Below the pieces are notes generated by a model that worked only from the letters and a program-made list of their open reading frames with translations, did no database searches and was not told the origin of the DNA. The position numbers and the translations under genes were made by a program. This document shows positions 42,759 through 52,251 of a stretch of 64,000 nt of DNA, in pieces. Position 1 is the stretch's first letter, and each line of letters begins with the position of its first letter. Source of the stretch: Sphingorhabdus sp. M41 (lineage in GTDB: Bacteria > Pseudomonadota > Alphaproteobacteria > Sphingomonadales > Sphingomonadaceae). Location: contig NZ_CP014545.1 of NCBI RefSeq assembly GCF_001586275.1, positions 1,390,501-1,454,500 of the forward strand, written 5' to 3'.

Positions 42759-43632
42759 AACTTTCGCCACGGCGGGAAAAGCGGATGCTTTGCTCAACGC
42801 CATGTCGGTCGATATCGAGGACTGGTTTCAGGTGGGAGCCTTTGAGACGGTCATTGATCGTGCCGACTGGGATCAGCTCGAACATCGGGTAGAGCGCAAC
42901 ACCCATGCGGTGCTCGAGCTGTTTGATGAAGCGCAAATCAAGGCGACATTTTTCATTCTGGGCTGGGTCGCCGAACGCTATCCGGCGCTGATGCAGCAAA
43001 TCGCCGATGCAGGACATGAAATCGCCAATCACGGCTATGACCATGCCCGTGTATTCACATTGTCACCCGACCAGTTCCGGGCAGATCTTGATCGCAGCCG
43101 GAAGATCATCGAAGATACATCCGGCCAGCAGGTCATCGGCTACCGGGCACCCAGTTTTTCGATCGATCACAGAACCCCGTGGGCGCATGAAATATTGGCC
43201 GAACAAGGCTATATTTACTCATCAAGCGTCGCGCCTATCAACCATGACCATTATGGCTGGGCGGGGTCCCCGCGCTTTGCATGGAAGCCCATAGAAGGAT
43301 CTGATCTCATTGAACTGCCGGTAACCACGGTAAAACTCGGCAATCGGACGCTTGCCGCTGGTGGAGGCGGGTTTTTCCGGCTGCTGCCTTATGCTTTGTA
43401 CGATCGGGCCATAAGGAAAATGCAACGCGACGACGGGCACGGGGCGATATTCTATTTTCACCCCTGGGAAATCGATCCGGGTCAACCGCGGGTCGGCAAC
43501 GCGCCGACAAAATCGAAGCTTCGCCATTATACCAATTTGAAAGGCATGCGAGCGAAGCTCTTGCGCGCGGGGCAGGACTTCAAATGGGGCAGGGTGGACG
43601 AGCTTGCCGCATTGGAAGCGGGGCTGATGTGA
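42733..43632 (+). CDS. XrtA-system polysaccharide deacetylase (TIGR03006-type)
   Basis: ATG at 42733 has AAGGAAAATT upstream; the ATG at 42712 lies deeper in the ATPase gene. The 299-residue NodB-type deacetylase has AMSVDIEDWFQVG with the catalytic Asp, NHGYDHARV with the metal histidines, YRAPSFSID and a C-terminal FYFHPWEID. No signal peptide is present, so it should deacetylate the precursor or polymer in the cytoplasm. Its stop shares a base with the FemAB start (TGATG). Confidence 0.93.
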   Translation: MPMRDVQPETFATAGKADALLNAMSVDIEDWFQVGAFETVIDRADWDQLEHRVERNTHAVLELFDEAQIKATFFILGWVAERYPALMQQIADAGHEIANHGYDHARVFTLSPDQFRADLDRSRKIIEDTSGQQVIGYRAPSFSIDHRTPWAHEILAEQGYIYSSSVAPINHDHYGWAGSPRFAWKPIEGSDLIELPVTTVKLGNRTLAAGGGGFFRLLPYALYDRAIRKMQRDDGHGAIFYFHPWEIDPGQPRVGNAPTKSKLRHYTNLKGMRAKLLRAGQDFKWGRVDELAALEAGLM

Positions 43633-44705
43633 TGAACATGGCATTCAAGCCAGGTTCGTTGTCGGTCCGTGTTCTGGAGCATCCTGACACAGAGGAACTG
43701 GCCCGGATCGAGGCATTTGTTGCCGCCTCTCCGGAAGGTACCGCTTTTCATCGGCCTGCATGGTTGCTGTCGGTCAGCAAAGCCTGCGGTCATGAATGGC
43801 GATATCTCCTTGCCGAAGATGGCGACGGGCTGCTGCATGGCATTCTGCCGCTTAACCTGATTCATTCCGCATTGTTCGGCCGGGCATTGGTTTCTTCGGG
43901 TTTTGCCGTCGGCGGCGGTATCCTCGCGGACAGTGATCGGGCGGTCCAGTTGCTAGCTGAAGAAGCGTGGCGTTTTGCCGAGGGTAACAGTTTCCCCACC
44001 GTCGAATTGCGCGGCGGACCTGTCCCTGATGCACGCTGGCAGTGCAAACAGGACGTCTATGCGGGTTTTGTGACTGCCCTGGCAGAGGATGCGGAAAGCC
44101 AGCTACTCGCCATTCCGCGAAAACAGCGCGCTGAAATCCGCAAGGGACTCAAAAACGATCTGACCGTGCGCATAGGGACGACGCAACAGGACCGGACAGA
44201 TCACTATACCGTCTATGCAGAAAGTGTCCGCAATCTCGGGACGCCGGTGTTTCCCAAAGCACTGTTCGAGCAAGTCCTCGACGCATTTGGCGAGGATGCC
44301 GATATCCTCACCGTGCTCAGCGATGGCCTGCCGGTAGCCAGCGTCCTCAGTCTTTATCATCAGCAAACGGTAATGCCTTACTGGGGCGGTGGAACATGGG
44401 ATGCGCGGCGTTTCCGCGCCAACGATATCATGTATTATGAACTGATGAACCACGCTCGCAAGCGCGGATGTAGATCGTTTGATTTCGGTCGATCCAAATA
44501 TGGCACCGGCGCTTTTTCCTTCAAGAAAAACTGGGGATTCGAGCCTCGGCCGCTTTCCTATGCAACGCGCACTGCCGATGGCGAAGACGCGCGCGATGTC
44601 AATCCGATGAGCGCGAAATACCGGTTGCAGGTGGCGCTGTGGCAGCGATTGCCCCTGTCGGTTGCAAACCGGCTAGGGCCGATGATAGCCAAGGGTCTCG
44701 GCTGA
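43632..44705 (+). CDS. FemAB-family protein, PEP-CTERM/XrtA system-associated (TIGR03019-type)
   Basis: ATG at 43632 overlaps the deacetylase stop by one base. The 357-residue protein has the FemAB double-GNAT fold: TAFHRPAWLLSVSKACGHEW, IPRKQRAEIRKGLKN, YWGGGTWDARRFRANDIMYY and FDFGRSKYGTGAFSFKKNWG, all typical of the TIGR03019 group. It may add an aminoacyl or acyl group to the nascent polymer or carrier-linked repeat. Its stop again overlaps the next start (TGATG). Confidence 0.93.
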   Translation: MNMAFKPGSLSVRVLEHPDTEELARIEAFVAASPEGTAFHRPAWLLSVSKACGHEWRYLLAEDGDGLLHGILPLNLIHSALFGRALVSSGFAVGGGILADSDRAVQLLAEEAWRFAEGNSFPTVELRGGPVPDARWQCKQDVYAGFVTALAEDAESQLLAIPRKQRAEIRKGLKNDLTVRIGTTQQDRTDHYTVYAESVRNLGTPVFPKALFEQVLDAFGEDADILTVLSDGLPVASVLSLYHQQTVMPYWGGGTWDARRFRANDIMYYELMNHARKRGCRSFDFGRSKYGTGAFSFKKNWGFEPRPLSYATRTADGEDARDVNPMSAKYRLQVALWQRLPLSVANRLGPMIAKGLG

Positions 44706-45928
44706 TGGGGGAAATCCTTTTTCTGGCGCACCGTGTTCCGTGGCCGCCCAATCGGGGCGACAAGATCCGTTCGCACCATTTTCTCCAAAAGCTGATGGAA
44801 TGCGCGTCCGTACATGTTGCCTGTTTCGCCGATGACGAGAGCGAAAGGCAGGAAGAGTGGGAGCGCAAATCGGAGCTGGCGTCCTGCGAAATCGTGGTTC
44901 GGAAAAAGCCCAAGTGGCTGGGCGGGATGGAAGCGATACTAACCGGCAAGCCGGTTTCGCTGACATGTTTCGACAGTCCCGAAATCCGCGCCCATGTTGC
45001 GCGGGTCATCGCCACGCAACCGATTGATTGTATCTTTGTATTTTCCGGGCAGATGGCCCAGTTCATCCCGGCAGATTTCGGCGGTCGCGTGGTGATGGAC
45101 TTTGGCGACGTGGATAGCGCAAAATTCGAAAGCTATGCAGATGATGGTTCGGGTCCGATGGCCTGGGTCAATCGCCGGGAAGGGCGACTGCTGCGAGCTT
45201 TCGAGCAAGAAGTCGCCGAACGGGCCGACCATAGCCTGTTTGTCAGTGATGCCGAGGCGCAGTTGTTCCGTCAGCGCTCCGGGCTGCCCCACGGCCGCGT
45301 GAAGGCGGTGGGCAACGGGATCGATCTGGACTTTTATGGCGCACCGAATGTGCAGCCCGCGGGCTTCGAAGATAGCGGACCGATGATCCTGTTTACCGGC
45401 CAGATGGACTATCAGCCGAACGTTCAGGCTGTGCAGAGCTTCAGCACTCAGGTCATGCCGGCGATTCTCGCGCGTTTTCCTGACGCCTGTTTTGCAATCG
45501 TCGGGCGGTCACCCACCGACAGGGTGAAGCAACTCGACGGCAGGAATGGAACGGTTGTGGTTGGTGCTGTCGATGATATTCGCAGCTGGATCATGGCTGC
45601 CGATATTGTGGTTGCGCCGCTGAGGATTGCCAGAGGTATCCAGAACAAGGTGCTTGAGGCGATGGCGATGGCCAAGCCGGTGGTAGCATCGGGCTGCGCA
45701 GCGGAGGGCATTGGGGCGATCGACGGCGAGCATTTTCTGATCGCGCAGTCTGTCAATAACGAAGCGCAACTGGTGTGCGAATTGCTCGAGAATCCTGAGC
45801 GGGCCAGGCAACTGGGAAAGCAGGCGAAGCAGCTCATTCATGCGCAATATTCTTGGGAAAGGCAGCTCGCTGGCCTGCCGGACTTGTGCGGGATAATCGA
45901 TGCTGTGGTTGTCGAGGCTGCTGCATGA
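44705..45928 (+). CDS. XrtA-system glycosyltransferase (TIGR03087-type, GT4-like)
   Basis: ATG at 44705 overlaps the FemAB stop. The 407-residue GT-B enzyme opens with LFLAHRVPWPPNRGDKIRSH, a signature of this family. It has the linker region KAVGNGIDLDFY and the donor-site AGMAMAKP-like stretch KVLEAMAMAKPVVAS typical of GT4. It should add one sugar to the lipid-linked repeat unit at the inner membrane. Donor and acceptor are unknown. Its stop overlaps the exosortase start by four bases (ATGA). Confidence 0.94.
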   Translation: MGEILFLAHRVPWPPNRGDKIRSHHFLQKLMECASVHVACFADDESERQEEWERKSELASCEIVVRKKPKWLGGMEAILTGKPVSLTCFDSPEIRAHVARVIATQPIDCIFVFSGQMAQFIPADFGGRVVMDFGDVDSAKFESYADDGSGPMAWVNRREGRLLRAFEQEVAERADHSLFVSDAEAQLFRQRSGLPHGRVKAVGNGIDLDFYGAPNVQPAGFEDSGPMILFTGQMDYQPNVQAVQSFSTQVMPAILARFPDACFAIVGRSPTDRVKQLDGRNGTVVVGAVDDIRSWIMAADIVVAPLRIARGIQNKVLEAMAMAKPVVASGCAAEGIGAIDGEHFLIAQSVNNEAQLVCELLENPERARQLGKQAKQLIHAQYSWERQLAGLPDLCGIIDAVVVEAAA

Positions 45929-47478
45929 CGAGCGCTACTACCGATCGGACTTCGACCAGCGACCAACCTGCTATTCCGGCCTCGCTCTGGTCGACGCATC
46001 TGAAATTACTGGCGATTGCCACATTGGCAATATTGGGGATTTTCTGGCGGGACGGCGCGGACATGGTCCGGACCTGGTGGTCGATCTCTACTTACAATCA
46101 CTGCCTCGTGATTTTGCCGATCCTCTATTGGCTGGTGCAGCAGCGGCAGAACGAACTGGCAAGGCTGGTGCCGGAAATCTGGTTGCCGGGTCTGTTCCTG
46201 ACCGGCGTTGCTGCATTCGGATGGCTGCTGGGTGAAGCGGCCGGCGTTTCCCTTGCGCGCCATCTCGGGTTGCTGATGATGTTGCAAGGTGCGGTTGTCA
46301 CATTGCTCGGGCCAACCGTAGCGCGCGGACTGATATTCCCGCTTGGCTTCAGTTTTTTCCTCGTTCCCTTTGGTGAAGAATTTGTGCCTTTCCTGCAGAT
46401 GGTCACCGCCAAATTGTCGATGATCTTTCTCGGCTGGGCCAATATCCCCGCCTTTATCGACGGGATTTTCATATCGACACCGACCGGTTATTTCAAGGTT
46501 GCCGAGGCCTGTTCCGGCATCAAGTTTCTGATCGCGATGCTCGCTTATGGCACGCTGGTAGCCAATGTCTGTTTCCAGAGCTGGAACCGGCGGATATTGT
46601 TCATGATCGCTGCGGTCATTGTCCCGATCCTTGCCAATGGTGTCCGCGCATTCGGCACCATCTATATCGCCCATCATACGTCTCTCGATTTCGCAGTCGG
46701 ATTCGATCATATTTTTTACGGCTGGTTCTTTTTCGCCTTTGTCCTGATCTTGCTCATGGCGATCGGCTGGCCATTTTTTGATCGCCAGATCGACGATCCG
46801 ATGATCGATGGAAATGCTTTGCGCCAAAGCCAGCCTGCACGGGCGACCGCGCAAAAGCCCGTGACGGTCATGGCCGCGATGGCGGCTATCGTTCTGATCC
46901 CGGTGCTCTGGACTTCGATCCTTGCTGCACAGGAATCGCCAGTTCCGGATAAGATTGCGCTGCCGGAAATAGCCGGTTGGGAGCGGGTGGATTACCAGCC
47001 GCTTTACCCTTGGCAACCGCAGTTTGACGGCGCCAGCCACCAGCTGCTCGGACGCTATCGGAACAGCTCCACCGGCTTGCAAGTCGATATGTCGGTCGCC
47101 GTTTACGACCGTCAGGAAGAAGGGCGCGAGATTGTCGGCTACGGACAGGGCGCTCTTGTCCCGGATACGCAATGGTCCCGAAACCGGGCTCTGGAAGCAC
47201 CGGAAGGGGCGGTCGCGGTCGAACTGATCGCGCCGGGACCGGTGGTACGCGATGTTCTCTCCTTTTACCGCATCGGCGGCAAGCTCACCGGCAGTGGCTC
47301 GGTGGTGAAGCTGGAGACGCTGAAGAGCAAGCTGCTGGGCGGGCCGCAACAGGCCGTGGCGATCCTGGTCTCCTCCGAGACGAAGCGCGATGAATCGCCC
47401 CGGATTGCAATCGATGCCTTTCTGGCTGATCTGGGGCCGGTCGACAAATTGGCTGACGCGATGGCCGGGCTGCGCTAG
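45925..47478 (+). CDS. xrtA: Exosortase A fused to an EpsI domain
   Basis: The start at 45925 overlaps the glycosyltransferase stop. The 517-residue membrane protein has about eight helices in the first 300 residues. The exosortase triad is Cys196 in EACSGIKFL, Arg241 in NGVRAFGTIYIAH and His262 in FDHIFYGWFFF. After a final helix (about 318-335) the periplasmic part (about 345-517) is an EpsI-type domain (GWERVDYQPLYPW, SVAVYDRQEEGREIVGY). XrtA cleaves and re-attaches PEP-CTERM proteins. No substrate with a PEP-CTERM tail is in the window. Confidence 0.95.
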   Translation: MTSATTDRTSTSDQPAIPASLWSTHLKLLAIATLAILGIFWRDGADMVRTWWSISTYNHCLVILPILYWLVQQRQNELARLVPEIWLPGLFLTGVAAFGWLLGEAAGVSLARHLGLLMMLQGAVVTLLGPTVARGLIFPLGFSFFLVPFGEEFVPFLQMVTAKLSMIFLGWANIPAFIDGIFISTPTGYFKVAEACSGIKFLIAMLAYGTLVANVCFQSWNRRILFMIAAVIVPILANGVRAFGTIYIAHHTSLDFAVGFDHIFYGWFFFAFVLILLMAIGWPFFDRQIDDPMIDGNALRQSQPARATAQKPVTVMAAMAAIVLIPVLWTSILAAQESPVPDKIALPEIAGWERVDYQPLYPWQPQFDGASHQLLGRYRNSSTGLQVDMSVAVYDRQEEGREIVGYGQGALVPDTQWSRNRALEAPEGAVAVELIAPGPVVRDVLSFYRIGGKLTGSGSVVKLETLKSKLLGGPQQAVAILVSSETKRDESPRIAIDAFLADLGPVDKLADAMAGLR

Positions 47479-47487
47479 GGCGCACCT

Positions 47488-49383
47488 ATGTGCGGAATTG
47501 CAGGTATCTTTCATTTGGAGACGGCCAAGCCGGTTGATCCCGAGCGGCTGCGCAAGATGACCGACAGCCTGTCCCACCGCGGACCCGACGGATCGGGCAT
47601 CTGGACCGCGCCGGGTGTCGGGCTTGGCCATCGGCGGCTTTCGATCATCGATCTGGAGGGCGGCGCCCAGCCGATGCTGACACCCGATGAAGCGCAGGTC
47701 CTCAGTTTCAACGGCGAAATCTATAATTTCCGCGAAGTGCGTGCGGAACTGGAAAGTCTTGGCCACCAGTTTAAGACCAGCAGCGACAGCGAAGTCATTC
47801 TCTATGCCTGGCGGCAATGGGGGGTAGAGTGTCTGAAACGACTGAACGGTATGTTTGCGTTCGCTCTCTATGATCAGCGCACCCGGAAGTTGTTTCTGGC
47901 CCGCGACCGGCTGGGCGTGAAGCCGCTGTTTTATGCGCGCGTTTCCGACGGCAGCATATTGTTCGGTTCGGAACTGAAAGCGCTGCTGGCCAATCCGTTG
48001 TTGCGCCGGGAACCCAATTTGCGGGCGGTCGATGACTATCTCGCCTTTGGTTATGTGCCGGATCAGACATCGCTACTCAGGGGCGTCAGGAAGCTGGCGG
48101 CTGGCCATTATCTGCTGCTCGAACAGGGCAAGCCGGAGTCCGCGCCGGTCCGATATTGGGATATGGATTTCAGCCAGCGGCACAAGGCTTCGGCGGGGGC
48201 CCTGGAAGAAGAGTTGGTCGATCTGCTGAAACAGGCTGTCGGTTCGCGGATGATCGCGGATGTGCCCTTGGGCGCGTTTCTCTCCGGTGGCGTCGACAGC
48301 AGCGCTGTGGTTGCCCTTATGGCCGAGCAAAGCCGTCGTCCGGTCAAGACCTGTTCGATCGGTTTCGACCAGCAGTCGCTCGACGAGACCGGCTATGCCC
48401 GGCAGGTCGCGGAACGGTTTCAGACCGACCACCGCGAACGGATCGTGGCTGCGGATGATTTTGGCCTGATCGATACGCTCGCGGATCATTTTGATGAACC
48501 GTTTGCCGATGCCTCTGCCTTGCCGACCTATCGGGTGGCCGAGCTGGCCCGTGAGACCGTCACGGTGGCTCTGTCCGGAGACGGCGCCGACGAAGCAATG
48601 GCGGGCTATCGCCGCCATGTCTTCCACCATGCCGAAGAACGGGTGCGGGGCCTTCTGCCGCAATCCTTGCGCGGACCGGCATTCGGCTGGTTGGGATCGG
48701 TCTATCCCAAGGCAGACTGGGCACCGCGTCCGTTTCGCGCCAAGTCGACCTTGCTCTCGCTCGCCCGCACCGGACCGGAAGGCTATGCCGAAGCAGTCGG
48801 GGTGACAACGCCAGCAGGGCGCCAGCAAATCTATTCGGACCGTATGCGCAGCGATCTGGGCGATTATCAGGCGGAGCAGCGGATGATCGACCTGATGGAC
48901 AATGCGCCGGCGCGCAACGGTCTCGATCAGGCGCAATATGCGGATATGAAAATGTGGCTGCCGGGCGATATTTTGACCAAGGTGGATCGAACCAGTATGG
49001 CTGTGGGTCTCGAGGCGCGCGAGCCGTTGCTGGACTACAAGCTGATGGAATTTGCCGCGAAGCTGCCGACCAATTTGCGGGTGCATAAGGGGCAGGGGAA
49101 ATATCTCCTCAAGAAATCGATGGAACAGTATCTCCCCGATGATATTCTCTACCGCCCAAAAATGGGCTTCGTTACGCCGATCGCGCAATGGTTCCGCGGG
49201 CCGCTTGCCGACACTGCGCGGGATATTGCCAGCGGCGGCAATTTGGCGCGGACCGGCTGGTTTGACAGCAAGGCAATGCGGAAGGTTGCGGACGACCACA
49301 TCGCCGGGCGCTCCGACAACAGCCGCTTGCTGTGGCAGCTGCTGCTGCTCGACAAATCGTTGTCGCGGTTGTTCGGGCTCTAG
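47488..49383 (+). CDS. Amidotransferase 1, exosortase A system-associated (asparagine synthase-like, TIGR03108-type)
   Basis: This 631-residue protein has the class-II glutaminase domain beginning MCGIAGIF, with catalytic Cys2 and SHRGPDGSG. The synthetase domain has PPi loop FLSGGVDSSAVVALM and GDGADEAMAGYRRH. Unlike AsnB for free asparagine, this subgroup is confined to XrtA loci, where it probably amidates a carboxyl group of the polymer precursor. It is the last gene of the rightward arm, nine bases after xrtA. An inverted repeat follows it. Confidence 0.93.
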   Translation: MCGIAGIFHLETAKPVDPERLRKMTDSLSHRGPDGSGIWTAPGVGLGHRRLSIIDLEGGAQPMLTPDEAQVLSFNGEIYNFREVRAELESLGHQFKTSSDSEVILYAWRQWGVECLKRLNGMFAFALYDQRTRKLFLARDRLGVKPLFYARVSDGSILFGSELKALLANPLLRREPNLRAVDDYLAFGYVPDQTSLLRGVRKLAAGHYLLLEQGKPESAPVRYWDMDFSQRHKASAGALEEELVDLLKQAVGSRMIADVPLGAFLSGGVDSSAVVALMAEQSRRPVKTCSIGFDQQSLDETGYARQVAERFQTDHRERIVAADDFGLIDTLADHFDEPFADASALPTYRVAELARETVTVALSGDGADEAMAGYRRHVFHHAEERVRGLLPQSLRGPAFGWLGSVYPKADWAPRPFRAKSTLLSLARTGPEGYAEAVGVTTPAGRQQIYSDRMRSDLGDYQAEQRMIDLMDNAPARNGLDQAQYADMKMWLPGDILTKVDRTSMAVGLEAREPLLDYKLMEFAAKLPTNLRVHKGQGKYLLKKSMEQYLPDDILYRPKMGFVTPIAQWFRGPLADTARDIASGGNLARTGWFDSKAMRKVADDHIAGRSDNSRLLWQLLLLDKSLSRLFGL

Positions 49384-49385
49384 TC

Positions 49386-49448
49386 CCCGGCGAAGGCTGG
49401 AGCCTAGCCGAAGGTGTACCAACATTTTGGGTCCCGGCCTTCGCCGGG
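49386..49448. repeat. Inverted intergenic repeat of a second family
   Basis: CCCGGCGAAGGC (49386-49397) and GCCTTCGCCGGG (49437-49448) are perfect inverted 12-mers, 39 bp apart. They resemble the CCCCGCGAAGGCGGGG-type intergenic repeats common in sphingomonads. The element fills the whole gap between the convergent amidotransferase and truA genes and may also stop transcription. Confidence 0.7.
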
Positions 49449-49454
49449 CCCTGG

Positions 49455-50198
49455 TCAATCCGGATAGATGGCTTCGACAAAATAGAGACCGTCCGGCGGG
49501 GCGTTGAAGCCGAGGGCGTTGCGATCCTTTGCCGCCAGTGCGTTTTTGAGATCCACTTTCGTCCATTTGCCGGTGCCGACCAGTTTCAGGCAGCCGACGA
49601 TCGAGCGGACCTGATGGTGGAGGAAAGAGCGGGCGGCCACCTCCACTTCAATCTCCTCGCCAAAGCGGCTGACCGAAATGCTGTCGAGCGTCTTGATCGG
49701 GCTTTGCGCTTGGCAATGGGCCGAACGAAAGGTGGTAAAATCATGCTGGCCGGTGAGCGCCTGCGCCGCATTATGCATCGCTTCGGCGTCAAGGCTGGGC
49801 GCAATCTGCCAGCTTAGCCCGCGGTCGAAGGTCAGGGGCGCGCGGCGATTGGTGATCTTGTAAAGATAGCGCCGCCCCTCGCAGGCAAAGCGGGCGTGCC
49901 ATTCCTCGTCGACAATGTCGCAGGCCAGCACCGCGACCGGATGGGGACGCAGTCCGGCATTGATACCCTCGCTCAAGCGGAAGGGTGTCAGCTTCGTCTC
50001 GAGATCGAAATGCGCGCGCATTGCCAGCGCGTGGACACCGGCGTCGGTTCTACCCGCCGCAAAAACACGCACGTCCTGGCCGGTGATCTTGTGGATCGCC
50101 TGTTCTACCGCCTGCTGGACGCTGGGGCCGTGATCCTGATGCTGCCAGCCCATGAACGGGCGGCCATCATATTCCAGAGTGAGGGCAAAGCGGGTCAT
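49455..50198 (-). CDS. truA: tRNA pseudouridine(38-40) synthase
   Basis: This 247-residue protein has the TruA catalytic motif [11 protein letters not shown] with nucleophile Asp52. It has the family start [18 protein letters not shown] and the C-terminal [20 protein letters not shown]. It makes pseudouridine at positions 38-40 of the anticodon arm of several tRNAs. Its start overlaps the fmt stop by four bases, so fmt-truA is one unit read leftward. Confidence 0.97.
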   Translation of the reverse strand: MTRFALTLEYDGRPFMGWQHQDHGPSVQQAVEQAIHKITGQDVRVFAAGRTDAGVHALAMRAHFDLETKLTPFRLSEGINAGLRPHPVAVLACDIVDEEWHARFACEGRRYLYKITNRRAPLTFDRGLSWQIAPSLDAEAMHNAAQALTGQHDFTTFRSAHCQAQSPIKTLDSISVSRFGEEIEVEVAARSFLHHQVRSIVGCLKLVGTGKWTKVDLKNALAAKDRNALGFNAPPDGLYFVEAIYPD

Positions 50199-51121
50199 TG
50201 CAGGACGGTTCCGATCGGAATTTTGGTGCCGTTGAGAAAGGACTTGAGGTTCATTGCGGGCTTGCCTGCCTTCTGAATGGTTTGAGGCTGGATCGACCCT
50301 GTCCCGCAGCCGATGAGCAAATGGTCGTCCAGAATTTTGCCAGCCTCATCGTTGGTGTCGCTGACCTGCGCTTCGAGAATCTTATATCGATTATTGCCAA
50401 ATTCGAAAAAGGCACCGGGGACAGGGGTGAAGGCCCGTATTTGCCGTTCCACCTGTTCGGCAGGTTTGCTGAAATCCAGGCGCGCCTCCTGTTTTTCGAT
50501 TTTTTTCGCATAGGTGGCTAGCGTGTCATCTTGTGCTTCGGCGGGATATTCTGATGGCGTGGCCAGATATTGCACCATCAGCTCCGCACCCGCCTTGGCC
50601 AGTTCATCGGTCAGTTCGCCAGCGGTCTTCCCGTCAATCGGGGTCGTCGATTTCAATAGCATCGGTCCGGTATCCAGTCCCGCTTCCATTTGCATGATGG
50701 TGATGCCGGTTTCTGTATCGCCGGCCAGTATCGCGCGCTGTACCGGTGCCGCACCGCGCCAGCGCGGGAGCAGCGAGCCGTGGATATTCAGGCAACCCAT
50801 CCGGGGCGCATCCAATATTGCCTGCGGCAGGATCAGCCCATAAGCCGCGACTATCGCTACATCCAGATCGAGCGCTGCAAAGGACGCCTGTTCGGCTTCA
50901 TCCTTTAGGGAAAACGGCGTGCGCACTTCTATGCCGAGCGTCTCCGCCAGGCGTTGCACAGGCGAGGGAGCGAGCTTTTTTCCCCGACCAGCCCGACGTG
51001 GTGGCTGTGAATAGACCGCTACGATGTCATGTCCGGCCGCGTGCAGCGCTTGCAGCGCCGGGACCGCAAAGTCCGGGGTTCCCATGAAGGCAATGCGCAG
51101 AGATTTCGTGCCGGACGTCAT
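50195..51121 (-). CDS. fmt: Methionyl-tRNA formyltransferase
   Basis: This 308-residue enzyme formylates Met-tRNA(fMet) with 10-formyl-THF. The N-terminal Rossmann domain begins [18 protein letters not shown]. Catalytic residues are Asn112, His114 and Asp150 in [18 protein letters not shown] and [11 protein letters not shown]. The C-terminal OB domain includes [14 protein letters not shown]-type sequence. The usual partner gene def is not adjacent but 4.1 kb away on the other strand, beyond recR and a TonB receptor. The 208 bp upstream, shared with recR, hold nothing I recognise. Confidence 0.97.
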   Translation of the reverse strand: MTSGTKSLRIAFMGTPDFAVPALQALHAAGHDIVAVYSQPPRRAGRGKKLAPSPVQRLAETLGIEVRTPFSLKDEAEQASFAALDLDVAIVAAYGLILPQAILDAPRMGCLNIHGSLLPRWRGAAPVQRAILAGDTETGITIMQMEAGLDTGPMLLKSTTPIDGKTAGELTDELAKAGAELMVQYLATPSEYPAEAQDDTLATYAKKIEKQEARLDFSKPAEQVERQIRAFTPVPGAFFEFGNNRYKILEAQVSDTNDEAGKILDDHLLIGCGTGSIQPQTIQKAGKPAMNLKSFLNGTKIPIGTVLQ

Positions 51122-51329
51122 AAATAATCTTTCTTCGGGTCACACGGGTCACACCCCCTAATCGGGAATCTGATTTCCCGGATCAGCGCCATCGCGTTAC
51201 AGAATTCTGCTTTTGCCTTCAAATATTTGATCAGCCTCTGGCATGATCGGGACGATAAATATTCGCGTTCATGTAGGACAGGCATTTTCTGCTTGGCAGG
51301 TTTGTGCGGCTGCTCCTAATGACTAAGCC

Positions 51330-51932
51330 ATGGCATCGCAAGAGATCGAAAATCTGGTTCAGGCCCTCGCCAAGCTTCCCGGCCTCGGCCCGCGTTCGGC
51401 GCGGAGGGCGGTTTTATACCTGCTGAAACGTCCGGAGACGGCGATGAAACCGATATTGGCGGCGATGGAACGCGTAGACGAGCGGCTCGTGACCTGCGGT
51501 GTCTGCGGCAATGTCGATACGCAGGATCCTTGCCAGATTTGCACCGATCCCCGACGCGATGAAAAATCGCTGTGCGTCGTTGAGGAAGTTTCCGACCTCT
51601 GGGCACTGGATAAATCGCGGCTGTTTCCCGGCAAATTTCATGTGCTGGGCGGAAAATTGTCGGCGCTGGACGGCGTTCGTCCGGAGGACATCGGCATCGA
51701 TACGTTGATCAGACGGGTTGAGGCAGGCGGCATTGACGAAGTGGTGCTGGCGATGAATGCGACGCTCGAAGGCCAGACCACTGCCCATTATATTGCCGAA
51801 CGTCTGGAAAATTATCCGATAAGGCTGAGTCAATTGTCTCATGGCATACCTGTGGGTGGGGAACTGGATTATCTCGATGAAGGCACGCTGGCGCAGGCGC
51901 TGCGCTCTCGAAGGCCGATTCACAGCGAGTAA
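51330..51932 (+). CDS. recR: Recombination mediator protein RecR
   Basis: This 200-residue protein has the N-terminal helix-hairpin-helix [20 protein letters not shown] and a Cys4 zinc finger (Cys56, Cys59, Cys68, Cys71). A Toprim domain beginning [13 protein letters not shown] follows, then the C-terminal [14 protein letters not shown]. With RecF/RecO it loads RecA at gaps. It ends 319 bp before the TonB receptor start; in that gap only a probable terminator hairpin stands out. Confidence 0.98.
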   Translation: MASQEIENLVQALAKLPGLGPRSARRAVLYLLKRPETAMKPILAAMERVDERLVTCGVCGNVDTQDPCQICTDPRRDEKSLCVVEEVSDLWALDKSRLFPGKFHVLGGKLSALDGVRPEDIGIDTLIRRVEAGGIDEVVLAMNATLEGQTTAHYIAERLENYPIRLSQLSHGIPVGGELDYLDEGTLAQALRSRRPIHSE

Positions 51933-52082
51933 ACGGGTTTTTGACCGCGTTTGCCTTTTTAGTGGTGATAAAGCTGAGTTTTTGCTGCGCCGACAAGTGG
52001 ACATTTCGATAACGCCCAGAAAAGGCCGTTATTTCAAGTCATTACCCTGGGTTTATTCGTCTGCCAGTCGGCAGGACCAGTA

Positions 52083-52111
52083 AAGGAAATGAAATACAGC
52101 TTCATTTCTTT
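52083..52111 (+). terminator. Probable terminator after recR
   Basis: An 11-bp stem with one G-U pair, AAGGAAATGAA (52083-52093) and TTCATTTCTTT (52101-52111), closes on a 7-nt loop. T residues are inside and just after the stem. It lies 150 bp past recR, which is far, so it could also be a leader hairpin of the receptor gene. Confidence 0.5.
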
Positions 52112-52251
52112 ATATCAGGTCCTTCCATATATTGACAATAAAGCCACAGTTCCAAGAAAATTGGCGCAATGATCTGCGATTTGGCTATCAAATGCAAACT
52201 GTCAGGCTATCATTGGTGGCAATAAAAAAGAAAATTTCAGGAGAGCATGTT

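Noticed and set aside
46006-47817. 603-codon open frame on the minus strand
   Set aside because: It is antisense to xrtA and the start of the amidotransferase. The product is rich in His, Arg and Gln with no domains; the plus-strand genes have clear catalytic motifs.
48073-49566. 497-codon open frame on the minus strand
   Set aside because: It is antisense to the asparagine-synthase-like gene and runs into the truA region; no protein family is recognisable.
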